This document shows positions 1 to 8,015 of a stretch of DNA of 43,151 bases, piece by piece. How positions within the stretch are numbered: position 1 is the first letter of the stretch; each line of letters opens with the position of its first letter. Source of the DNA: Gemmatimonadota bacterium (lineage in GTDB: Bacteria > Gemmatimonadota > Gemmatimonadetes > Gemmatimonadales > GWC2-71-9); NCBI GenBank assembly GCA_003251175.1, contig QKHC01000015.1, positions 1-43,151 of the forward strand, given 5' to 3'. Both the position numbers and the translations under genes were made by a program. Under the pieces are notes generated by a model. That model had not been told where the DNA came from and did no database searches. It was given only the letters and a program-made list of their open reading frames with translations.

Positions 1-1136
1 GCGAGATCGAAGAACAACGCCAGATCGAGCACGATGGGTGCGGCGAGGATGGAATCGCGACACAGGAAGTCCACCTTGATCTGCATCGGGTAACCCAACC
101 ACCCGAAGATATCGATGTTGTCCCACCCCTCCTTGTTGTCCCCGCGGGGCGGGTAGTAGTTGATGCGCACCTTGTGGTAGACGTTGCCGTAGAGCTCCGG
201 ATGTGCACCGGGCTGCAGGATGTACTCGAGCACACCGAGCTTTGACTCTTCCTTCGTCTTGAACGACTCGGGATCGTCGAGCACCTCGCCGTCGCGGTTC
301 CCGAGGATGTTGGTCGAGTACCACCCGGCGAGACCGAGCATCCGCGCCTTGATCGCCGGCGCCAGCACCGTCTTCATCATGGTCTGGCCCGTCTTGAAGT
401 CCTTGCCACCGATCGGCACCGACCGCTGCTCGGCCAGCGCGACCAGCGCCGGGGTGTCCACCGTCAGGTTCGGCGCCCCGTTGGCGAACGGGACGTCTTC
501 CATGAGTGCGGCCCACGCGTAGAGCATCGACGGGGCAATGGCCGGATCGTTCTGCTCCATGGCGCGCTCGAATGCCTGCAGCGTCTGATGCGCAGGCCCC
601 GGCTGGATGAACACTTCCGTCGACGCGCACCACACCAGCACCACCCGGGCCACACCGCTCTCCGCCTTGAACCGGCGGATGTCCTCGCGCAGCTGCTCGG
701 CGAGGTCACGCTTCGTCTTGCCGCGCTTCACATTGGTGCCCTGCAGCCGCTTGACGTAGTTCTGATCGAACACGGCGGGCATGGGCTCGATCGCCTTGAG
801 ATAGTCGGCGATCGGCTCGAGATGCGTCGCGTCGAGCACACCCGCCTTGCGAGCGGCGGTGTAGGCATCGTCGGGGATCGGGTCCCACGCGGCGAACACG
901 AGGTCGTTGAGGTCCGCGAGCGGCACGAAGTCCTTGATGAGCGGTGTGCGCTTGTCGGTGCGCTTGCCGAGGCGGATCGTCGCGAGCTGCGACAGCGATC
1001 CGATCGGGAGCGCCCGACCACGCCGCACATTCTCCACCCCCGCAATGAACGTCGTGGCCACGGCGCCCAGCCCGACCAGCAACACGCCCAGCTTGCCCTC
1101 GGCCGGCGCCACCGTCCGTCCCGTTTCGTCGCTCAC
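1..1136 (-). CDS. ino1: myo-inositol-1-phosphate synthase (inositol-3-phosphate synthase), 3' end cut by the window
   Basis: The product converts glucose 6-phosphate to 1D-myo-inositol 3-phosphate, NAD-dependent and cytosolic. About 378 codons are visible; the C-terminus lies beyond the left edge. Seen: an N-terminal Rossmann stretch (LGVLLVGLGAVATTF) near residue 16, the segment GGKDFKTGQTMMK, and a C-terminal part with NYYPPRGDNKEGWDN, FGWLGYPMQIKVDF and DSILAAPIVLDLALF, all hallmarks of this family (NAD-binding and dimerisation/catalytic domains). The start is GTG at 1136, two bases after the TGA of the upstream phosphatidyltransferase, with a G-rich ribosome-binding stretch inside that gene's end. 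The coupling suggests the inositol phosphate is used at once by the neighbour, most simply for an inositol phospholipid. Family assignment is firm; the end product is inferred. Confidence 0.93.
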   Translation of the reverse strand, partial: MSDETGRTVAPAEGKLGVLLVGLGAVATTFIAGVENVRRGRALPIGSLSQLATIRLGKRTDKRTPLIKDFVPLADLNDLVFAAWDPIPDDAYTAARKAGVLDATHLEPIADYLKAIEPMPAVFDQNYVKRLQGTNVKRGKTKRDLAEQLREDIRRFKAESGVARVVLVWCASTEVFIQPGPAHQTLQAFERAMEQNDPAIAPSMLYAWAALMEDVPFANGAPNLTVDTPALVALAEQRSVPIGGKDFKTGQTMMKTVLAPAIKARMLGLAGWYSTNILGNRDGEVLDDPESFKTKEESKLGVLEYILQPGAHPELYGNVYHKVRINYYPPRGDNKEGWDNIDIFGWLGYPMQIKVDFLCRDSILAAPIVLDLALFFDL

Positions 1137-1138
1137 CC

Positions 1139-1825
1139 TCAGCTCCCCCTGCGAATCGCGGTCGCGCGCGTCGCCGTGGTCTCACGACGACGGGTACCGC
1201 CCGTAGTTCGATCAGCGACCCTCGCCACGTGCACGATGCGCTGCACCACCGTCACCGTCGTCGCCGCCGCCAGCACGACGACGATCCAGAACAGCAGGAT
1301 CCCATCGCGACCCGGGCCGAACGCCAGACACGGCGCGCCCAGCACCACGATGCGCTCGGCCCGCGCGGCGATCCCGACCCGGCAGTCCAGCCCCAGACCC
1401 TCCGCCCGCGCCCGCGTGTAGGAAACGAGCAGCGAGGCGGCGAGCGCCACCATCGCGGCGAGCACCGCCGCGACGAGTCGCTCGGGCGCTACCCCACCTC
1501 GCAGGAAATACGCGGCGATCCCGGCGAACAGCGCCGACTCGCCGACGCGGTCCAGCGTCGAGTCGTAAAAAGCGCCGAAGGTCGTGGCCCGTCCACCCTG
1601 GCGGGCGACCTGGCCGTCGAGAATGTCGAACAACCCGCTGAGCAGCAGCAGGAACCCCGCCCAGTGGACCGCGCCCACGCCGAATGCGCCCCCCGCCGCC
1701 ACGATGACCAGTGTCCCGACGGTGGTGATCGCGTTGGGGTGCACCCCTGCCCGGATCAACGCGCGCGCCAGGGGACCAATGAGGCGCACGAACCCGTCCT
1801 TGACCGCCTGCGGGATGACGTTCAT
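1139..1825 (-). CDS. CDP-alcohol phosphatidyltransferase, probable phosphatidylinositol-phosphate synthase
   Basis: A 228-residue membrane enzyme with about six hydrophobic segments. Residues around 68-92 carry the complete CDP-alcohol phosphotransferase signature: DGQVAR, eight residues, G, three residues, D, three residues, D. Family members swap the CMP of CDP-diacylglycerol (or another CDP-alcohol) for an alcohol or phospho-alcohol. Because inositol-phosphate synthase follows after 2 nt, the likely acceptor is inositol 3-phosphate, giving phosphatidylinositol phosphate at the inner membrane. Di-myo-inositol phosphate synthesis or plain phosphatidylglycerol-phosphate synthesis are alternatives. 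I chose the ATG at 1825 because the protein begins there with a normal family N-terminus; upstream codons run into namZ. There is no clear Shine-Dalgarno sequence. The last 25 residues are Arg/Thr-rich and probably cytosolic. No phosphatase gene is visible nearby. Confidence 0.85.
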   Translation of the reverse strand: MNVIPQAVKDGFVRLIGPLARALIRAGVHPNAITTVGTLVIVAAGGAFGVGAVHWAGFLLLLSGLFDILDGQVARQGGRATTFGAFYDSTLDRVGESALFAGIAAYFLRGGVAPERLVAAVLAAMVALAASLLVSYTRARAEGLGLDCRVGIAARAERIVVLGAPCLAFGPGRDGILLFWIVVVLAAATTVTVVQRIVHVARVADRTTGGTRRRETTATRATAIRRGS

Positions 1826-1853
1826 AGCGCGGGGGGAAGGTAACCGCCCGCTG

Positions 1854-1874
1854 CGGGGGCGCAAAGGGCCCCCG
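1854..1874 (-). terminator. GC hairpin between namZ and the phosphatidyltransferase gene
   Basis: Seven-base arms CGGGGGC and GCCCCCG flank a 7-base loop, just after the namZ stop codon. No T-run follows, so this may be a weak or Rho-assisted terminator, or only a GC-rich fold. If it works, the inositol pair has its own promoter in the 30 bp before 1825. Confidence 0.35.
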
Positions 1875-1886
1875 GCACCCCAACTG

Positions 1887-3128
1887 CTAGTAAAGCAAGT
1901 ACTTGGCGCGCCGCTCGTTGAAGCGTTCGCGGTCCGCGCGCCACACCGCCCACACCGAGTCGAGCGGCGTCGCCGTCTCCAGCGCCCGCCGCAGCGCACT
2001 GTCAGCAGCGAGCAGATCGAACCAGTCACGGCGGAAGGCGAACGAATCAGGATGCGCCGCACGGATCGCCGCCAGCAGCGCGACCGCCACCCGGGGCGGA
2101 TCATACCGGGCGCGATCGGTCACGTGCAGCTCGACTCCGCGCAGCGGGACGCCGTCGTACTTCGCGTCTCCCGGTGCGCGCGGCGTAAACCGAGTGGCCT
2201 GGATCTCGACGCCCGCCGTGACCGACGGGCTGCCTCCGCGAAGGGCGTCCAGCACCGCGTCCGGATCGAGCCACGGTGCGCCCACGATTCGAAACGCCCG
2301 ATCGGTGCCCCGCCCCACCGACAGGTTGGTGCCCTCGAAGAGACACAAACCCGCGTAATGCATCGCGCTCTCCAAATCCGGCAGATTGGGAGAAGGGCGC
2401 ACCCAGGGCAGGCCGGTCTCGTCGTAGTACATGGTGCGTCGCCACCCGGCAGCGGGGACGACGATGAGGCGCGCGCCGATGTCCAGCACGTCGTTGGCAA
2501 GACGGGCGAGCTCCCCGATCGTCATGCCGTGTCGCATGGCCACCGGGAGGAACCCCACCGGCTGGGTCTTCGGCGCCACGACCGTGCGCATGTTGCCCTG
2601 CACCACGCTGCCCCCGAGAGGGTTGGGGCGGTCGAGGATCACCACCGGGGTGCCACGGGGCGCCAGCGCGCGCATCAGGAACACCGCGTACCAGACATAG
2701 GTGTAGTAGCGGGCGCCAACATCCTGCAGATCCACCAGCAGCAGGTCGAGCGAATCGAGGGCGCGGAGATCCGGTACGCGCGCCCCCGTGTAGAGACTGT
2801 AGATTGGGAGCCCGGTGACCGAATCAACGTCATCGGGCAGATCCGGGCGGTCCGCGCTGCCGCGGAATCCGTGCTCGGGACTGAACAGGGCGACGACGCG
2901 CACGTCGGGCGCGGCCCGCAGCAGATCCACGTCACGGCGGCCGAGTCGATCGACGCCGCTGTGGTTGGTGAGCAGGCCGACGCGCCGCCCCCGCACCAGA
3001 TACGCGGAGTCGGTCAGCAACACTTCGATACCCGGGCGCACCCCACCCACGGGCGGGGGCGCCGGCGCCGGCCGACAGGCGCCGATCGCGACAACCAGCA
3101 GTCCGAGGGTGAGATGATTCGCGCGCAT
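1887..3128 (-). CDS. namZ: NamZ-type exo-beta-N-acetylmuramidase lipoprotein (DUF1343, GH171)
   Basis: 413 residues, the usual length for this family. NamZ removes N-acetylmuramic acid from the non-reducing end of murein glycan fragments. The N-terminus is a short lipoprotein signal with lipobox AIGAC (Cys18), so the enzyme is exported and lipid-anchored. Family hallmarks are visible: GLLTNHSG at 51-58, SPEHGFRG at 83-90 with the conserved Glu85, VDLQDVGARYYTY at 132-144, and DRPNPLGG further on. It starts head to head with nagZ, whose product removes the alternating GlcNAc residue, and the amiE homologue follows nagZ. The same three activities are clustered in Bacillus subtilis, which supports the assignment. 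The ATG at 3128 lies 12 bases inside the nagZ reading frame, so the two genes overlap antisense at their 5' ends. Confidence 0.92.
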   Translation of the reverse strand: MRANHLTLGLLVVAIGACRPAPAPPPVGGVRPGIEVLLTDSAYLVRGRRVGLLTNHSGVDRLGRRDVDLLRAAPDVRVVALFSPEHGFRGSADRPDLPDDVDSVTGLPIYSLYTGARVPDLRALDSLDLLLVDLQDVGARYYTYVWYAVFLMRALAPRGTPVVILDRPNPLGGSVVQGNMRTVVAPKTQPVGFLPVAMRHGMTIGELARLANDVLDIGARLIVVPAAGWRRTMYYDETGLPWVRPSPNLPDLESAMHYAGLCLFEGTNLSVGRGTDRAFRIVGAPWLDPDAVLDALRGGSPSVTAGVEIQATRFTPRAPGDAKYDGVPLRGVELHVTDRARYDPPRVAVALLAAIRAAHPDSFAFRRDWFDLLAADSALRRALETATPLDSVWAVWRADRERFNERRAKYLLY

Positions 3129-4862
3129 AGGTCCTTGCTGTGGTGCTGGCTGGCTGCCTGTGGAACCGCACCCGCCACGGCGCCGGCGCCCCCCGCTCCG
3201 TCATCCAACGCGCCGAGCGTGGACTCCCTGCTGGCCACACTCACCACTCGGCAGCAGGTCGCTCAGCTCGTGATGCCGTGGCTGCTGGGAAACTACACCG
3301 CTCGCGACGACTCGATATTCCTGGTCGCGCAGCACTGGGTTGCGGAGCTCGAGGTCGGTGGCATCATCATCTCCGTCGGATCGCCCATCGACATCACCGC
3401 CAAGCTCAATGCGCTGCAACAGGCGGCCCCCCTGCCGCTCCTGGTGTCCGCCGATCTCGAGTGGGGCGCCGGCATGCGACTGCGGGGGGGCACTGCGTTC
3501 CCTCCCCTGATGGCGGTCGGAGCCACGGGCGATCCGCTCGACGCCTACACGATCGGGCGGGCGGCGGCGCTCGAGGGCCGGGCGGTCGGGATCCACGTCG
3601 ATTTCGCCCCGGTCGCGGACGTCAACAACAACCCGGCGAATCCGGTGATCAACACCCGGGCCTTCGGCGAGGACCCCGAGGCCGTCGGCCAGCTGGTGGC
3701 GGCGTTCGTGCGCGGGCTGCGGGAGCACGGGATGCTGAGCACGCTGAAGCACTTCCCGGGGCACGGCGATACGGAAATCGACTCGCACATCGGGCTCCCG
3801 GTGATCCGCGGAGACTTCGCCCGCATGGACTCGATCGAGCTGGTGCCGTTCCGCGCCGGCATCGCCGCCGGCGCCGACGTGGTCATGAGCGGCCACATCG
3901 CCTTCCCTGACTTCACCGGGAACGAAGATCCGGCAACGCTGTCTCCCGCCGTGATGACGGGGCTGCTGCGTGACTCGCTGAAGTTCCGCGGCCTGGTGGT
4001 CACCGACGCGCTGGTCATGGGTGCCATCGTGTCGAAGTTCGGGGCCGGCGAAGCCGCGGTGCGCGCGTTCGAGGCGGGATCGGATCTCCTCCTGATGCCC
4101 GCCGATCCCGACTCCGCGATCGCGGCGATGGTCACCGCCGTGGAACAGGGTCGCATCGCGCCCGAGCGGCTGCAGCGCTCGGTGCGGCGAGCCCTCGAGA
4201 CCAAGGTGGCCCTGGGGCTGTTCCGGCGGCGTACGGTCCCCATCGACTCGGTGATGGACCGGGTGGGCGTTCAGGAGCTTCTGCGCCAGGCGGACGACAT
4301 CGCGACACGGGCGGTCACGCTGGTCCGCGACACGATCGGCACTGTGCGGACATTGCGCGCCCGCCCCCAGCGGCTGGCCGTGATCGCCTATGGCGACGAG
4401 GCCAACGGGTCCGTGGCGGCAACCCTGATCGACGCGCTGCGGGCCGGGGGCGACACGGTTGACGACTTCCGGCTGTGGCCCATGTCGGGACCCGTGTCCT
4501 ATGACAGCGCCCGCGCCGTGATCAATCGCGCACCAACCACCGTGTTCGTGGCCAACGTGCGTCCGCTGTCGTGGAAGGGGTTCATCGCGTTGCCGGATTC
4601 GCTCGCCGCGCTGATCACCGCGACCGATGCGGTCCGGCCCACGGTGCTGGTGTCACTCGGCAGTCCCTATCTGCTCACCCAGACTCCCACCGTGGGCGCC
4701 TACCTGCTCGCGTGGAGCGGCGTGCGGGCGGCCGAGCGCGCCGTGGCCCGCGTCCTCCTCGGGCAGGTGCCGATCGGCGGACGACTCCCGATCCGCATCC
4801 CGCCAGGCTATCCGATCGGGCATGGCCTCACCCTGCCCGTCGAAGCCGTGGACCGCAACTGA
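3114..4862 (+). CDS. nagZ: exported beta-N-acetylglucosaminidase, GH3 NagZ family, lipoprotein
   Basis: 582 residues: a lipoprotein signal with lipobox LAAC (Cys16), a Pro/Ala linker, a GH3 catalytic barrel at about 38-380, then a second C-terminal domain to the end. This two-domain plan matches the secreted B. subtilis enzyme rather than the short cytosolic E. coli NagZ. The NagZ signature is intact: KHFPGHGDTEIDSH at 212-225, with the Asp223/His225 acid-base dyad, and VVTDAL at 295-300 with nucleophile Asp298. It should release GlcNAc from murein fragments after NamZ has exposed it. The ATG at 3114 has a good Shine-Dalgarno sequence (GAGGGTG) and yields the signal peptide; the open frame extends far upstream but that part is antisense to namZ. 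It ends in TGATG, coupling it to the next gene. Confidence 0.93.
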   Translation: MIRAHRSLLWCWLAACGTAPATAPAPPAPSSNAPSVDSLLATLTTRQQVAQLVMPWLLGNYTARDDSIFLVAQHWVAELEVGGIIISVGSPIDITAKLNALQQAAPLPLLVSADLEWGAGMRLRGGTAFPPLMAVGATGDPLDAYTIGRAAALEGRAVGIHVDFAPVADVNNNPANPVINTRAFGEDPEAVGQLVAAFVRGLREHGMLSTLKHFPGHGDTEIDSHIGLPVIRGDFARMDSIELVPFRAGIAAGADVVMSGHIAFPDFTGNEDPATLSPAVMTGLLRDSLKFRGLVVTDALVMGAIVSKFGAGEAAVRAFEAGSDLLLMPADPDSAIAAMVTAVEQGRIAPERLQRSVRRALETKVALGLFRRRTVPIDSVMDRVGVQELLRQADDIATRAVTLVRDTIGTVRTLRARPQRLAVIAYGDEANGSVAATLIDALRAGGDTVDDFRLWPMSGPVSYDSARAVINRAPTTVFVANVRPLSWKGFIALPDSLAALITATDAVRPTVLVSLGSPYLLTQTPTVGAYLLAWSGVRAAERAVARVLLGQVPIGGRLPIRIPPGYPIGHGLTLPVEAVDRN

Positions 4863-6064
4863 TGCGGGCCTTGCTGGTGGTCGCCGCGTCGACCGTCTGG
4901 GCCTGCGCCGGAGCCACGCCTCCGCCGCCGGCGACGCCCTCGTCGCCACCGCCCGGCACCGCGGCGGCATTGGGCTTCGACAGCGCCGGCCTCGCGGCGG
5001 TCGTGACCTACCTGCGCAGCGAGGTGGACAGCGGCGCGTTTCCCGGCGCCGTCGTCGCCGTGGGGCGGCACGGCCGGCTGGCGCTGCTGGCTGCCGTCGG
5101 TCACTACGGCGCGACCGACTCCCGCCCCGTCACCATCGGCACCGTGTATGACCTCGCCTCGCTCACCAAAGTCGTGGGCCTGACCACGGCGGTGCTGCTG
5201 CTCGTGGACGAGGATCGGCTGGGACTCGACGACCCGGTGCAGCGCTACGTACCCAGGTTCCAGGGGCCGGGGAAGGACGGCGTGACCATCCGGCATCTGC
5301 TCACGCATTCATCCGGCCTCCCCGCGTGGCGTCCGCTGTACACCGAGGCGACGACGCGCGCGACCGCCATGCGTCTGGCCGACACGACGGAGCTGCTCGC
5401 GCCCCCGGGCACGACGATGCAGTACTCGGACCTGGGCGCGATCGTGCTGACCCAGGTCGTCGAGTCAATCACCGGCGAGCGGCTCGACCGCTTCGTCGCC
5501 GCCCGGGTGTTCGGTCCCCTCGGCATGGTCGAGACCCGGTTTCTACCCCCGGACGCGTGGCGCGACCGCATTGCGCCAACCGAGCGCAGTCAGGACGGCA
5601 CCACGATCCGCGGCACGGTGCACGACGAGAACGCGTGGCGACTGGGAGGGGTGTCCGGTCACGCCGGGCTGTTTTCGACTGCCACCGACCTGGCGCGCTT
5701 CGCGGCGTGGCTGATGGCGGCGCGCACCGGGGGACCCTCCCCCGCCACGGCCGCGCCGCGCCCCTCCCCAGCCCTGGTGCGCGAGTTCACCACGCGCCAG
5801 GGACTGCCCCCCGGGAGCACCCGGGCGCTGGGGTGGGATACCCCCTCCGACTCCGGCTACTCCAGCGCGGGAACCCGGCTTTCGCGGCGATCGTTCGGGC
5901 ATACGGGGTTCACCGGCACGTCGATCTGGATGGATCCGGACCGGGATCTGTTCGTGATTCTGCTCACCAATCGGGTGAACCCGACACGGGAGAATGTCCG
6001 CATCGGGCAGGTTCGCCCTCGGGTGGCGGACCTCGTGGCCGCTGCCCTACGCGACCAGGGGTGA
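4862..6064 (+). CDS. amiE: serine-hydrolase (beta-lactamase fold) lipoprotein, probable AmiE-like N-acetylmuramoyl-L-alanine amidase
   Basis: 400 residues, translationally coupled to nagZ: the ATG overlaps its TGA by one base. A signal peptide with a lipobox-like AC at Cys15 is followed by a Pro/Ala/Ser linker and a class-C beta-lactamase-type domain. Catalytic motifs visible are SLTK (Ser100, Lys103), YSD at 188-190 and HTG at 347-349. The stretch VHDENAWRLGGVSGHAGLF at 253-271 is typical of the B. subtilis AmiE (YbbE) subgroup. That enzyme strips the stem peptide from muramyl residues, and its gene lies beside nagZ and namZ, as here. The likely role is therefore to free MurNAc of peptide at the cell surface or in the periplasm. 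A DD-carboxypeptidase or esterase of the same fold is the alternative. Confidence 0.85.
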   Translation: MRALLVVAASTVWACAGATPPPPATPSSPPPGTAAALGFDSAGLAAVVTYLRSEVDSGAFPGAVVAVGRHGRLALLAAVGHYGATDSRPVTIGTVYDLASLTKVVGLTTAVLLLVDEDRLGLDDPVQRYVPRFQGPGKDGVTIRHLLTHSSGLPAWRPLYTEATTRATAMRLADTTELLAPPGTTMQYSDLGAIVLTQVVESITGERLDRFVAARVFGPLGMVETRFLPPDAWRDRIAPTERSQDGTTIRGTVHDENAWRLGGVSGHAGLFSTATDLARFAAWLMAARTGGPSPATAAPRPSPALVREFTTRQGLPPGSTRALGWDTPSDSGYSSAGTRLSRRSFGHTGFTGTSIWMDPDRDLFVILLTNRVNPTRENVRIGQVRPRVADLVAAALRDQG

Positions 6065-6087
6065 CCAGCGCGACTGGCGCAGCGGCG

Positions 6088-6117
6088 TTGACACTGCGGG
6101 GGACGACTACCTAAGTT
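6088..6117 (+). promoter_or_regulatory. sigma-70-like promoter for the Fe-S carrier gene
   Basis: TTGACA at 6088-6093 is a perfect -35. After 18 bp comes TAAGTT at 6112-6117 (or CTAAGT after 17 bp) as -10. Transcription would begin near 6124, 15 bp before the ATG at 6139, leaving room for the GGAGG ribosome-binding site. It lies just after the amiE stop, so the Fe-S gene can be expressed independently of the murein genes. Confidence 0.6.
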
Positions 6118-6138
6118 GTTGCGAGACGGAGGGATGAC

Positions 6139-6495
6139 ATGACGACGACCCAAAAGCCGACGATTACGCTCACGTTGACGCCCCGCGCGGCGGAGGAAGT
6201 CCGGCGCTTCATCGCCGAAGAGCCGGCGCCAGCCGAGACCGTCGGTCTGCGGGTGGGCGTGATGCCGGGCGGATGCTCCGGCTTCCGCTACTCGCTCAAT
6301 CTCGAAGATCAGGCCGCAGCGGACGACGTGGTGATCGAGTCCGAGGGCATCCGGTTGTTCGTGGACGAATTCAGCGGCGCCTATCTCAACGGAACGACTA
6401 TCGACTACAAGAGCAACTTCCAGGAGTCGGGGTTCGCGTTCGAGAATCCCAATGCGACTGGCGGCTGCGGCTGCGGATCGTCGTTCACCGTCTGA
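6139..6495 (+). CDS. A-type iron-sulfur carrier protein (IscA/ErpA/SufA family)
   Basis: 118 residues with the three conserved cysteines of the HesB/IscA fold: Cys46 in GGCSGF and Cys110/Cys112 in GGCGCGSSF near the C-terminus. The protein accepts Fe-S clusters from the Isc or Suf machinery and passes them to apoproteins in the cytosol. The final GGCGCGSSF and the segment IDYKSNFQESGFAFENPN are typical of this family. An ATG at 6139 follows a strong GGAGGG ribosome-binding site. No other Fe-S assembly gene is nearby; the gene has its own promoter and a strong hairpin after it, so it looks like a self-contained unit set into the murein-salvage locus. Which of erpA, iscA or sufA it equals cannot be settled from sequence alone. 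Confidence 0.93.
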   Translation: MTTTQKPTITLTLTPRAAEEVRRFIAEEPAPAETVGLRVGVMPGGCSGFRYSLNLEDQAAADDVVIESEGIRLFVDEFSGAYLNGTTIDYKSNFQESGFAFENPNATGGCGCGSSFTV

Positions 6496-6526
6496 CGGCC
6501 GCGTGCCGCACGTGCTGATGGCCTCG

Positions 6527-6551
6527 CGGGCCCGCGCGTTGCGCGGGCCCG
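6527..6551 (+). terminator. strong hairpin after the Fe-S carrier gene
   Basis: Perfect 11-bp stem (CGGGCCCGCGC with its complement) and a 3-base loop GTT. The following bases are TCGTGCTTGG, without a true T-run. It ends 21 bp before the symporter start, so symporter and kinase may rely on read-through or on a promoter not recognised here. Confidence 0.6.
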
Positions 6552-6572
6552 TCGTGCTTGGAGGTGCCTGAG

Positions 6573-8015
6573 GTGCGCACGCTCGACTGGGCGGTGATCG
6601 CCGCGTATTTCGTGGCGGTTCTCGTCACGGGACTCGTGGTGGGCCGCGGCCAGCGAGGCGCGGCCGACTACTTTCTGGGGCGCCATGGCCTGCCGTGGTG
6701 GGCGATCATGTTCTCGATCGTCGCCACCGAGACCTCCGCACTCACCGTCATTTCCATCCCGGGCATCGCGGCCCGCGGTGATCTCACATTCCTTCAGCTC
6801 ACCTTCGGCTACGTCGTGGGACGCATCGGTGTCGCCGCCCTGCTCCTCCCCGGGTACTTCCATGGCACGCAGGAAACGGCCTACCAGCGTCTCGAGCACC
6901 GCTTCGGCCCGCTGGCGCGCCGCGCCGCGTCGGCGGTGTTCCTGATCACCCGGGCGCTCGGCGACGGGGTGCGCGTCTTCGCCACCGCGATCCCGCTTGC
7001 CATCATCACCCACTGGAGCGTGCCCGTCGGGATTCTCGCCACCGCGGTCGTGACCATTCTCTACACCTGGGCGGGCGGCCTGCGCGCGGTCGTCTGGGTG
7101 GATGTCGTGCAGCTGGGCTTCTACGTGCTCGGTGGGGTGGCCACCCTCGCCGTGGCCCTGCACCTCGCGGGTGGCGCCGCCAGCCTGACTCGCGCGCTCG
7201 ACGCGGGTAAGCTGACGATGATCGACCCCGCCGTGTCCTTCGCCACCACGTACACGCTGTGGGGAGGCCTGCTCGGCGGCGCCCTGCTGTCGGCGGCGTC
7301 GCACGGGACCGACCACCTCCTGGTCCAGCGCCTCCTGGCCGCGCGGGATCTGCCGGCGGCGCGCCGCGCGCTGGTCGGCTCCGGGTTCTTTGTGGTGCTC
7401 CAGTTCGCCCTGTTTCTCATGGTAGGCACCAGCCTGTGGCTCGCCGGAGCCGCGCGTCCGGAGCTGGCCGGAGACGCCATCTACCCCACATTCGTCGTCG
7501 AGCACCTGCCGCCCGGGCTGAGCGGGCTGGTGATCGCCGCCATTCTGGCGGCCGCCATGAGCACCGTGGCGTCGTCGCTCAACTCGCTGTCGTCGGCCAC
7601 GACGCACGACTTCTACGCTCCCCTGACGGGCCGACGCGACGAGACGCATCTGCTACGCGTGGGACGGTGGCTCACCCTGGTTTGGGCCGGCGTGCTCGTG
7701 GGCGGGGCGATGCTGTTCCGTGACCGCGACACACCCGTCGTCGTGCTGGCATTGTCGATCGCGTCGCTCACCTATGGCGCGCTGCTCGGCACCTACATCC
7801 TCGGTGGATGGTGGCGGCGCGCGCGCGAGCGTGATGCCATCGTGGCGATCGTGGCCGGTGTCGTGGTGATGACACCCGTCGTGCTGGGCTGGCCCTCCCG
7901 CGCCCTCGCCGGCCTGGCCTGGCCATGGTACGTGCCCCTCGGGACGCTGATCACGGCGGCCGTGGGCGTTGCGTCGTCGGTAATCTGGCGCTCGCGCGAC
8001 AAGGCGGAGGCGTGA
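6573..8015 (+). CDS. sodium:solute symporter (SSS family), likely amino-sugar importer
   Basis: 480 residues with about 13 hydrophobic helices. SSS features include an N-terminal RGQRGAADYFLGRHGLPWW segment, WAGGLRAVVWVDVVQ in the middle, and AAAMSTVASSLNSLSSATTHD, the Na+-site helix typical of the family. The GTG at 6573 is preferred over the TTG at 6558, because GGAGG at 6560-6564 sits 8 bp before it. The substrate is inferred from context: the gene is coupled (4-bp overlap) to a BadF-type sugar kinase and lies behind nagZ and amiE, so MurNAc and/or GlcNAc are the best candidates. SSS-type porters next to murein or sialic-acid genes are known in other bacteria, but sequence alone does not give substrate. 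Confidence 0.88.
   Translation: MRTLDWAVIAAYFVAVLVTGLVVGRGQRGAADYFLGRHGLPWWAIMFSIVATETSALTVISIPGIAARGDLTFLQLTFGYVVGRIGVAALLLPGYFHGTQETAYQRLEHRFGPLARRAASAVFLITRALGDGVRVFATAIPLAIITHWSVPVGILATAVVTILYTWAGGLRAVVWVDVVQLGFYVLGGVATLAVALHLAGGAASLTRALDAGKLTMIDPAVSFATTYTLWGGLLGGALLSAASHGTDHLLVQRLLAARDLPAARRALVGSGFFVVLQFALFLMVGTSLWLAGAARPELAGDAIYPTFVVEHLPPGLSGLVIAAILAAAMSTVASSLNSLSSATTHDFYAPLTGRRDETHLLRVGRWLTLVWAGVLVGGAMLFRDRDTPVVVLALSIASLTYGALLGTYILGGWWRRARERDAIVAIVAGVVVMTPVVLGWPSRALAGLAWPWYVPLGTLITAAVGVASSVIWRSRDKAEA

Noticed and set aside
588-1421. 277-codon plus-strand open frame over the inositol-phosphate synthase gene
   Set aside because: Antisense to a clear enzyme family, composition typical of a GC-rich shadow frame.
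1584-3113. Long plus-strand open frame joined to the start of nagZ
   Set aside because: It is antisense to the phosphatidyltransferase and namZ, is Arg/His-rich low-complexity, and the lipoprotein signal with a good ribosome-binding site begins at 3114.
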